Below, in pieces: positions 1-6,714 of a stretch of DNA of 64,000 bases. Under the pieces are notes generated by a model. That model was not told the origin of the DNA and did not search any database. It was given only the letters and a program-made list of their open reading frames with translations. Positions within the stretch are counted from its first letter, which is position 1. Each line of letters begins with the position of its first letter. The position numbers and the translations under genes were made by a program. Source of the DNA: Lipingzhangella_A rawalii (GTDB taxonomy: Bacteria; Actinomycetota; Actinomycetes; Streptosporangiales; Streptosporangiaceae); contig NZ_JAVLVT010000001.1 of the NCBI RefSeq assembly GCF_031628175.1, positions 806,001 to 870,000 of the forward strand. The letters are read 5' to 3'.

Positions 1-21
1 CGATGCAAAGGAGCACTGCCC

Positions 22-1707
22 GTGTCTGACCTCCCGCACGCGCGCACGGCCGCAGCCCAGGCCGTGGACGTCCTGGCCGCTGCCGGTGTGCGGCGCTGCT
101 ACACCGTGCCCGGGGAAAGCTTCCTCGAGCTGACCGATGCCATGGATCAGCACCCGGACTTTACCCTGGTCTCCACGCGCCACGAGGGCGGCGCCAGCTT
201 CATGGCCGAAGCCGATGCGAAACTGACCGGCATCCCGGCAGTAGCGGCGGCGACCCGGGGCCCTGGCGCGGCAAATCTGGCGGTGGGTGTGCACACCGCC
301 CAGCAGGACTCCACTCCGATGGTCGTCTTTCTCGGGCAGGTCGAGAGCGATTACCTGGGGCGGGAGGCGTTCCAGGAGGTGGACCTCACCGCGTTCTACC
401 AGCCCATCACCAAGTGGGCGACCACCGTGCACCGTGCCGATCGGCTGGCCGAGGTCACCGCACAGGCCGTGCGGGTGGCGACCACGGGCCGCCCCGGACC
501 GGTGGCCATCGCCGTACCGGAGGACCTGTTCGGAGTGCGAACTCCGCAGCTGGAACGCCTCCCGGGCGTGGGCAACATCCCCCGGCCCACTCTCACCACC
601 GGCGACCGGGACCGGCTGGGTGCGTGGCTGGCCGCTGCCGAGCGTCCCGTCCTCATCGCAGGCGGTGGCACCCGGAGCGCGCGGGAGAGCCTCATGGCCC
701 TCGCGGAGTGCTACAACATCGGGGTGTTCACCTCATGGCGACGCCAGGATCACTTTCCCAACGACCACCCTCTCTACCTGGGTCATCTGGGTCTGGGCTG
801 TCCCACCGAGATCGTGGCCACGCTGGAGTCGGCAGATGCAATCCTGGTTGTGGGATCGCGTCTGAGCGAGATCACCACCCAGACCTACCGGCTCCCGGAG
901 CCGGCACCCCCGGGTGGCACTCCCGCCGTTGCCCAGATCGATATCGATCCCGACCAGATCGGAGCGGTTACCAGGGTCTGGCTCGGCGCGGTCGCGGACG
1001 CCGACGAGGCGCTGTCCGCCCTGACCGAGGTAGCACCTGCCACGGTTCCAGACCGTGACTGGTCCCGTGCCCACACCGCGTGGCTGGACACCACCACCCC
1101 GCCGAGCGAGGTGGCGAACCATGCGGGACCTGGTCTGCATCCAGCGGCGGTTGTGGAACACCTTCGGCATGCACTGCCGGCGGAGACGATCCTGGCGTCC
1201 GACGCGGGGAACTTCGCTGCTTTCGTGCAGCGGGGGTGGCACTTCACTCGGCCGGGAACTCAGCTGGCTCCCACGAGCGGCGCTATGGGTTACGGGGTTC
1301 CCGGTGCCGTGGCCGCGAAGCTCTGCGCTCCCGACCGGTGTGTGGTGGCGCTCGCTGGGGACGGTGGCGCGCTCATGACCGGGCAGGAGCTGGAGACGGC
1401 GGTACGGTTCGGTCTGCCGGTGTTGACGGTGGTGTTCCAGAACGGCCTGTACGGCACCATCGCTATGCACCAGGCCCGACGGCTGGGGCGCACCGCGGCA
1501 GTGACCATCGGTGGACCTCTGGACCTGGCCGAGTGGGCCCGCGGTCTGGGTGCCCACGCTACGTGCGCCACCACACTCGGCGAACTTGACAAGGCCATCG
1601 AGTCCGCACGTGCGCAGACGGACACTCCCACCCTCATCGACGTGCGGGTCGACCCGGACGTGATCAGTCCGACGGCGAACCTCTCGGAGCTGCTGGACGG
1701 CCGGTGA
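22..1707 (+). CDS. Thiamine-diphosphate-dependent enzyme, acetolactate synthase-like
   Basis: A 561-residue protein with the three-domain layout of the acetolactate synthase/benzoylformate decarboxylase family. The N-terminal pyrimidine-binding domain carries the cofactor-activating Glu in VPGES (E32). The C-terminal domain has the metal-diphosphate motif, GDGG at about 446-449 running to the Asn of FQNG (N474). The middle domain is of the FAD/ADP-binding-fold type. The GTG start follows AAGGAG at 8-13 with good spacing. No small regulatory subunit (ilvN/ilvH) is adjacent, so it is probably a catabolic or orphan family member rather than the biosynthetic IlvB. The 3' end overlaps the convergent LysR gene by 44 bases. 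The family call is firm; the substrate is unknown. Confidence 0.85.
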   Translation: MSDLPHARTAAAQAVDVLAAAGVRRCYTVPGESFLELTDAMDQHPDFTLVSTRHEGGASFMAEADAKLTGIPAVAAATRGPGAANLAVGVHTAQQDSTPMVVFLGQVESDYLGREAFQEVDLTAFYQPITKWATTVHRADRLAEVTAQAVRVATTGRPGPVAIAVPEDLFGVRTPQLERLPGVGNIPRPTLTTGDRDRLGAWLAAAERPVLIAGGGTRSARESLMALAECYNIGVFTSWRRQDHFPNDHPLYLGHLGLGCPTEIVATLESADAILVVGSRLSEITTQTYRLPEPAPPGGTPAVAQIDIDPDQIGAVTRVWLGAVADADEALSALTEVAPATVPDRDWSRAHTAWLDTTTPPSEVANHAGPGLHPAAVVEHLRHALPAETILASDAGNFAAFVQRGWHFTRPGTQLAPTSGAMGYGVPGAVAAKLCAPDRCVVALAGDGGALMTGQELETAVRFGLPVLTVVFQNGLYGTIAMHQARRLGRTAAVTIGGPLDLAEWARGLGAHATCATTLGELDKAIESARAQTDTPTLIDVRVDPDVISPTANLSELLDGR

Positions 1708-2665
1708 GCGTTGGGTCCGTTTCCGCAGCATCCGTGGTCGGCTGGTCCACGGTATCCGGCGAGTACTGGTAGCGCTGTGCTGCGGTGTGCAGGGCGGCGA
1801 CCGTTGCCCGGACAGCGGGCCGGCGCTCGGAGTCAGTGCGCCAACACACGTACACCTGACGCACCAGTGCCGGCTGGACCGCCACCATGCGCACCCCTTC
1901 CGGAACCGGTCCGCGCCCCAGCCTGGGAATTACCGCAGTTCCCAGACCGGCGCTGATCAGCGCCAGCTTGGTCTGGTGTTCCTCGACCGCATGGGCGATC
2001 AACGGTTCGGTGCTGCGTTGCTGGAGCACGCGGGACAACCACTCGTCACAGATGGACCCAGTGGTCCAGCTGATCCACGGTTCGTGCGCCAGCTCGTCCA
2101 GATGCACCAGATCCCGCTGGGCCAGCGGATGGTCGACGGGCAGGGCGATATCGGCGACATCCTGGAGCAGGGGTTGGCGCTGGATCCCCTCCGGGAGGTG
2201 CACCTGTGCTCCCTCCCAGTCCACCAGCAGGGCCAGATCCACGTCACCGTGGGTGAGGGCGGGCACACTGTCGTTGGGCTCCAGTTCCCGCAGCTCCACC
2301 CGGAGCCCGGGACACGTGGCACGGAGGTCCACCAGCGCGGCCGGAACCAGCTCCCGGGCCGCCGTCGCGATCGCGCTCAGCACGAGATGCCCGATGGCCG
2401 CTCCCCGATGCTCCTCCGCCTCAGCTTCCGCAGCGCGTACGAGGGCCAGGATCTGGCCGGTGCGCTCTGCGAGGAGCTTGGCCGGATCCGTGAGTCGTAC
2501 GCCTCGACCATCCCGCTCCAACAACGGCTGGCCGACCTCGCGTTCCAGCTTCGTCAGCTGCTGGGAGACCGCCGAGTTCGTGACGTGGAGGGCCCGCGCC
2601 GCACCCCCCAACGACCCGCTGACGGCCACCGCGTGGAGGACCCGGAGCCTGTCCACACTCAACAT
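1664..2665 (-). CDS. LysR-family transcriptional regulator
   Basis: A 333-residue protein with an N-terminal winged helix-turn-helix (about residues 1-60, with SGSLGGAARALHVTNSAVSQ typical of LysR proteins). A periplasmic-binding-protein-like effector domain follows, and the last 40 residues look disordered. It is divergent from the EamA exporter gene with a 72-base AT-rich gap, the classical LysR arrangement, so it probably controls that exporter and itself. Its 3' end overlaps the convergent thiamine-diphosphate enzyme gene by 44 bases, all within its tail. The ATG at 2663-2665 is the natural start because the helix-turn-helix begins immediately after it. Confidence 0.9.
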   Translation of the reverse strand: MLSVDRLRVLHAVAVSGSLGGAARALHVTNSAVSQQLTKLEREVGQPLLERDGRGVRLTDPAKLLAERTGQILALVRAAEAEAEEHRGAAIGHLVLSAIATAARELVPAALVDLRATCPGLRVELRELEPNDSVPALTHGDVDLALLVDWEGAQVHLPEGIQRQPLLQDVADIALPVDHPLAQRDLVHLDELAHEPWISWTTGSICDEWLSRVLQQRSTEPLIAHAVEEHQTKLALISAGLGTAVIPRLGRGPVPEGVRMVAVQPALVRQVYVCWRTDSERRPAVRATVAALHTAAQRYQYSPDTVDQPTTDAAETDPTLTGRPAAPRGSPSD

Positions 2666-2737
2666 ACAAGCAACACTAATACTCCTATTAAGAAAAATGA
2701 AGTAGACCTAAACAGAAAGCCTCGGTAGACAGGGGCT
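2666..2737. promoter_or_regulatory. Divergent promoter region with palindrome (candidate LysR box)
   Basis: This 72-base gap between the LysR and EamA genes is strikingly AT-rich for this genome. It contains a perfect 14-base palindrome, TAATA-CTCC-TATTA, at 2677-2690, just upstream of the LysR start. LysR proteins commonly bind such interrupted dyads between divergent genes, so it is a candidate operator for both. The assignment is by position only. Confidence 0.5.
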
Positions 2738-3718
2738 GTGTCCAGCCCACTCGCCTGGGTCAACCAGCACCTCACGACGCTCCCACGTCGAATCTCACTG
2801 GACTGGCGATTCCAGTACCTGGCGCTCGCCCTCGTATGGGGCCTGAGCTTCATGTTCATCACGGTCAGCACCGAGGTCCTGGAACCACTCCAGATCACCC
2901 TCGGCCGCATGGGCGCGGGCGCACTCCCCCTGGTACTGGTGCTGTGGCTGACCAGGGGGCGGCTTCCCCGGAGCCTCCAAACCTGGACTCACCTGATGGT
3001 CACTGCCGCACTACTCAATGTCATACCGTTCACCCTGTTCGGATACGCAACCGAGTTGATCCCCTCCGCGCTGGCAGGAATCTGTAACGCCGCCACTCCA
3101 CTGTTCACAGTGCTGGTGTCCCTGCTGCTGCTCTCGGACGAGCGCCCCACACACCGCCGACTGCTGGGGCTGACACTCGGATTCATCGGGATCCTCGTCG
3201 TTTTCGCCGCCTGGCGTGGGGTCGTTGACGCAGACGCACGTGGCATGCTTTTCGCCTTCGGGGCCACGGTCTGCTACGGGATCGGCAACCCCTATCTGCG
3301 CCGGTTCGTTTCCGGCTCTGGACACTCCGTCCTGGAACTGTCCACGGCCCAGATGTTGGCCGGAACCGCGCAGCTGTTGGTGCTCACGCCGATGTTCACA
3401 ACCGCGCCCACGGAGCTTCCGCTGCGCGTGGCCGGTGCCGTGGCGGTACTGGGTGTGTTCGGCACCGGCCTAGCCTACGTCCTCATGTACGGCGTGATCC
3501 GGGCCGCCGGATCGACGGTGGCCTCAACGGTCACCTACGTCGTTCCAGTCGTGGCCACCGCCGCAGGGGTGACGCTGCTCGGCGAGACACTGGCATGGAA
3601 CGAACCGCTCGGAGCACTGATCGTCGTGGCCGGTGCGGCGCTGTGCCTGCACACCGCCCCATCGTTTCCTCAATCCTCGCGCAGGATCTCCAATGCACGG
3701 TGGAGATCAGCCGGATGA
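2738..3718 (+). CDS. EamA/DMT-superfamily membrane transporter
   Basis: A 326-residue integral membrane protein with about ten hydrophobic segments arranged as two five-helix EamA repeats, as in the drug/metabolite transporter superfamily (RhaT/YdcZ-like exporters). The first repeat ends near residue 150 and the second starts with MLFAFGATVCYGIGNPY. It starts at a GTG and is divergent from a LysR regulator, which probably controls it. The substrate cannot be read from sequence; amino acid or metabolite efflux is usual for the family. The stop lies 49 bases inside the convergent pseudouridine synthase gene. Confidence 0.85.
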   Translation: MSSPLAWVNQHLTTLPRRISLDWRFQYLALALVWGLSFMFITVSTEVLEPLQITLGRMGAGALPLVLVLWLTRGRLPRSLQTWTHLMVTAALLNVIPFTLFGYATELIPSALAGICNAATPLFTVLVSLLLLSDERPTHRRLLGLTLGFIGILVVFAAWRGVVDADARGMLFAFGATVCYGIGNPYLRRFVSGSGHSVLELSTAQMLAGTAQLLVLTPMFTTAPTELPLRVAGAVAVLGVFGTGLAYVLMYGVIRAAGSTVASTVTYVVPVVATAAGVTLLGETLAWNEPLGALIVVAGAALCLHTAPSFPQSSRRISNARWRSAG

Positions 3719-4596
3719 TCGCTGGTGAACTCGACCCGGCGCCGCTCGGTGGGATGTTCGAAGGCCAGGTGTGCCGCGTGCAGCCATTGACGCTGCACTC
3801 CCAGGCGAGCGGCCAGGGTGGGATCGGCACCGTAGAGGTGGTCACCGACACAGGGATGGCGCATCGCCGCCATGTGCACCCGAATCTGGTGCGTGCGCCC
3901 CGTCTCCAACTGCACGTCGAGCAGACTGGCGGCCCGGAACGCTTCGACGGTTTCGTAGTGCGTCACCGAGGGACGACCGCCACTGACGACGGCGAAGCGG
4001 CCGTCCCCGGCGGGATGTCGATCGAGGGGAGCATCTATGGTACCCCGCAGCGGATCGGGGTGACCCTGCACCAGGGTCCGGTACCCCTTGTCGACCTCCC
4101 GTTGGCGGAACGCCGCCTTGAGTACGGTGTAGGCGCGTTCACTCTTCGCCACGACCATGAGACCAGTGGTGTTGGCGTCCAGTCGATGGACGATTCCCTG
4201 CCGCTCGGCCGCTCCGCTGGTGGACAGGCGCACCCCGGATGCCAGCAGGCCCTCCACCACCGTGGGGCCACTCCAGCCTACGGTCGGGTGGGCCACCACC
4301 CCCACAGGCTTGTCGATCACGATGATGTCGTCATCCTCGTGGACCACCCCAAGGCCCGGCACCGGATCCGGCCGCGGACTGGGTGCCGTGGGGGGTGGTG
4401 GCAGATTCACTTCCAACCACGCCCCGGCGACAACCCGGTCCGACTTGGCTGTGTCCGAGCCGTCGAGACGAACCTGGCCCTGTGCCACCAATTCGGCAGC
4501 TCGGGTCCGCGACAGCCCGAACATTCGAGCCAGGGCCGAGTCCAACCGGTCCCCTTCGAGCCCGTCGGGGACCGGCATACTGCGCTGATCACTCAC
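3670..4596 (-). CDS. rluD: RluA-family 23S rRNA pseudouridine synthase (RluD-like)
   Basis: A 308-residue protein. An S4 RNA-binding domain (about residues 15-65) is followed by the pseudouridine synthase domain with the signature GIVHRLDANTTGLMVVAK, where D140 of HRLD is the catalytic Asp. The family isomerises uridines in 23S rRNA; placement next to lspA is the standard position of rluD-type genes in many bacteria. The GTG start at 4594-4596 overlaps the TGA of lspA (GTGA), implying translational coupling. Its 3' end overlaps the convergent EamA gene by 49 bases. The exact RluA/C/D specificity is inferred from context. Confidence 0.92.
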   Translation of the reverse strand: MSDQRSMPVPDGLEGDRLDSALARMFGLSRTRAAELVAQGQVRLDGSDTAKSDRVVAGAWLEVNLPPPPTAPSPRPDPVPGLGVVHEDDDIIVIDKPVGVVAHPTVGWSGPTVVEGLLASGVRLSTSGAAERQGIVHRLDANTTGLMVVAKSERAYTVLKAAFRQREVDKGYRTLVQGHPDPLRGTIDAPLDRHPAGDGRFAVVSGGRPSVTHYETVEAFRAASLLDVQLETGRTHQIRVHMAAMRHPCVGDHLYGADPTLAARLGVQRQWLHAAHLAFEHPTERRRVEFTSDHPADLHRALEILRED

Positions 4597-5186
4597 TGCT
4601 CATCCTCCGACGGGTCCGTTCGGGACTCGGAGGACTGACGGGCGGCTGTGCTCTCCAGCTGTCCGTCGAGCCCACGACCTCGGAACGCGAGCCACACAGC
4701 GAGCACTCCTCCACACACGATCGCCGAATCGGCAATATTGAACACGGGCCAGTTCGGCACTTGGATCCAGTCGACGACGGCACCGTGCAACGGCACCGGG
4801 GCCCGAATCAGCCGGTCCACGAGGTTGCCGGCCGCACCCCCGAGGATGAGCCCTAGGGCAACCGCCCACCACGGATCCCGAAGCCGCCAGGCCAGCCACA
4901 GGATATAGCCCATAACGGCAATCGCGATCAGGCCGAAGAGCCACGGCATTCCCTGCCCGATCGAGAACGCCGCCCCATCGTTGAAGGTGAGGGTCAGCGT
5001 CAGCAACCCGCCGAACAGCTCCACCGGGGCCTCGGGCGAGAACGAGGCCAGCGCGATCTCCTTGGTGACGAAGTCCGCGCACAGCGCCGTCGCGGCGAGG
5101 ACCGCAAACAGCGTCAGCCGCCGCGGCGGAGCCGGCGTTGTCTGGGAAACGGTCTGGTAGTCCCCCGCAGGGTCTGGATTCGTCAG
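4593..5186 (-). CDS. lspA: Lipoprotein signal peptidase II, apparent CTG start
   Basis: Signal peptidase II cleaves lipoprotein signal peptides in the membrane. Family motifs are all present: DxxTK in the first helix (D38), FNDGAAFS, GGAAGNLVDR, VVDWI (D139) and FNIADSA (D153); the last two Asp residues form the catalytic pair. The frame upstream is open only back to a TAA at 5205-5207, and between it and the DxxTK helix there is no ATG, GTG or TTG. The first such codon (GTG, 5024) would delete helix 1. A CTG at 5184-5186, preceded by GAGGAG at 5-base spacing and overlapping the TGA of the dksA-like gene (CTGA), gives a normal 197-residue protein, so I place the start there. The stop overlaps rluD (GTGA). 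Confidence 0.88.
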   Translation of the reverse strand: MTNPDPAGDYQTVSQTTPAPPRRLTLFAVLAATALCADFVTKEIALASFSPEAPVELFGGLLTLTLTFNDGAAFSIGQGMPWLFGLIAIAVMGYILWLAWRLRDPWWAVALGLILGGAAGNLVDRLIRAPVPLHGAVVDWIQVPNWPVFNIADSAIVCGGVLAVWLAFRGRGLDGQLESTAARQSSESRTDPSEDEQ

Positions 5187-5656
5187 CGACGCTCCTCGCG
5201 TTGTTTACACCGCACACACTGGGTTGCCCGGGGAAAAGCCTGGAGCCGTGCCTTACCGATGGCCTGGCCACACGACTCGCACTCCCCGTAGGTCCCAGCC
5301 GTCATTCTCTCGATCGCTCGCTCACTCTGCGCGAGCAACTCCCGAGTATTGTAGGCGAGCGCCAGATCATGCTCACGCTGGTAGGCCTTGGCGCTGGAGT
5401 CCGTGGGATCGTCTCCGGCATCCGCGACCGAATCCGAGAGCTGCTCGGCCAGCTCGCTCTCCTTGTCCTCGATCTCGGCGCGAAGCTCGGAGATCTCACG
5501 GTCCAGTTCGGAACGAACCTCGGCCAGTTCGGCTGCGCTCCAGGGTTCCTCCCCTGGCCGCACGGGCAGTTGGGAGGCATCCGTGTCCGCCACGCGCTTC
5601 CCTCCTTCCGCTGCCTCGTACCGCTGCGTGGTCTGCGGAACCATCTGCGTCGTCAT
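5183..5656 (-). CDS. DksA/TraR-family C4 zinc-finger protein
   Basis: A protein of about 157 residues with an acidic coiled-coil middle (heptads rich in Glu, Leu and Ser) and a C-terminal four-cysteine zinc finger, CESC followed 17 residues later by CVRC. This is the DksA/TraR architecture; such proteins bind in the RNA polymerase secondary channel or act as general regulators. I chose the ATG at 5654-5656, with AAGGGGGCGG upstream; a GTG at 5677 would add seven residues. Its TGA overlaps the CTG start of lspA, and lspA then overlaps rluD, so the three form a tightly coupled operon. Confidence 0.85.
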   Translation of the reverse strand: MTTQMVPQTTQRYEAAEGGKRVADTDASQLPVRPGEEPWSAAELAEVRSELDREISELRAEIEDKESELAEQLSDSVADAGDDPTDSSAKAYQREHDLALAYNTRELLAQSERAIERMTAGTYGECESCGQAIGKARLQAFPRATQCVRCKQREERR

Positions 5657-6007
5657 GGCCGAATCCGCCCCCTTCACGCCGTCTGCCCTACAGACGGCCC
5701 TGGAACTGTCCCCCGTTACACACGTGAGCTTCTCCGCAATTGCCTATGAGCTCACGCACAGTGTTCGGAAGCTTAGATGTCGGCTATGTGGCGGAGCAAC
5801 CAGGCACGCACGGACTGCTCCGTGTCGCTGGACTTTTTCTGGCTGTTCCCACTACTCCTTGCACCGCGGGTCTCAGGGACTAGGGTTCCCCGAACACCGC
5901 CACTCAACGCGCTCGAATTCCGCGGCTGAAACTCCTACGTAGCCGGCGCCGCCACGCGAACCACATGTCCAGTGACGCCAGGAACCACCCGCCCTGGTCG
6001 CCGCGCG
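5657..6007. other. Intergenic region with inverted repeat upstream of dksA-like gene
   Basis: I see no credible gene in this stretch. It must contain the promoter of the dksA-lspA-rluD operon. An 8-base perfect inverted repeat, CGTGAGCT at 5723-5730 and AGCTCACG at 5749-5756 with an 18-base spacer, lies about 70-100 bases upstream of the dksA-like start and could be an operator or an RNA hairpin. No clear -10/-35 pair could be assigned. Confidence 0.4.
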
Positions 6008-6277
6008 CTAGTCCGCAACCGCAAATCCTCCGTAGTCGGCGGCCAACGTCGCCAGATGGGGCTCCTCGAAGGCGGCCGGCCCGCCATGCGGACCAGTGTG
6101 CACCTCGATCACCCAGTCGACGTCCTCCGCGTCATCCTCGCCCGCGAGCATGTCCCGGTGTACGGTACACGGCTCGTACCCGGCATCCTGGAGCTCCTCG
6201 GCCAACTCCTCGGCATCCGACCGTTCCGGCAACGTCACCAGAACCCGTCCTTCCACCGCCTGCTTTCCCTCAGCCAC
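6008..6277 (-). CDS. Small conserved-looking hypothetical protein
   Basis: An 89-residue, acidic, soluble protein of unknown function. It begins VAEGKQAVEGRVLVTLPERS and has an alternating helix/strand pattern (a Glu/Ala-rich helix, then a strand with VDWVIEVHTG) that resembles a small ferredoxin-like fold. The GTG at 6275-6277 is chosen because GAGGGA lies 9 bases upstream; the frame stays open to 6325. It is transcribed away from the ileS leader. I do not recognise a named family. Confidence 0.6.
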   Translation of the reverse strand: MAEGKQAVEGRVLVTLPERSDAEELAEELQDAGYEPCTVHRDMLAGEDDAEDVDWVIEVHTGPHGGPAAFEEPHLATLAADYGGFAVAD

Positions 6278-6484
6278 GACGCGCACTCCCTCCGTTGGCA
6301 CGAACCCTGACGGATGCGGCTGCATCCCGGCGAGTCGAGGATACGGTGCCAGCTGCCGATCCCCCCACCCGGCCTACTCACCCGGAAACGGATGTGTCAC
6401 CCCGCACACACTGCGCTATCCTCAAGGTGGCGGCAGGCGTGGATGGGGACGAGTACCGCCGGACACAGCCCACAGCGACCCGGG

Positions 6485-6660
6485 GACGGTGGGAGCCCGG
6501 GGGTATGCCCGGCCGGGAAGATCACCCCGGAGCCGTCGGAAGAACGGTCGACCCGCCACGGCGACTCAGTAGAACCGACAGCTGCACCCAAGTGAGAGGG
6601 GGCACCGTGCGGTGCCCCAAGAAGGGTGGTACCGCGGGGCCAGCCTCGTCCCTTCGGCAG
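6485..6660 (+). promoter_or_regulatory. ileS T-box riboswitch leader
   Basis: The classic T-box core GGGTGGTACCGCGG lies at 6624-6637, inside a helix formed by GAAGGG (6621-6626) and CCCTTC (6650-6655). UGGU in the bulge would pair with the ACCA end of a tRNA with discriminator A, as in tRNA-Ile. Upstream a hairpin CCGGG (6513-6517)/CCCGG (6526-6530) shows ATC, an isoleucine codon, in its loop at 6521-6523, flanked by an outer GACGG/CCGTC stem. This fits the short-stem-I ileS T-boxes of actinobacteria, which act on translation. The ribosome-binding site GGAGGG (6699-6704) lies just after it. Bases 6278-6484 hold the leader promoter and no gene. Confidence 0.88.
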
Positions 6661-6714
6661 GCAGACATTCCCGTCACAGGGCGGGTCCGTTCCTGATCGG
6701 AGGGTATTCGAGAG

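Noticed and set aside
4600..5271. 223-residue minus-strand frame overlapping lspA and the dksA-like gene
   Set aside because: Reads across both genes out of frame with no similarity; the LspA motifs lie in another frame.
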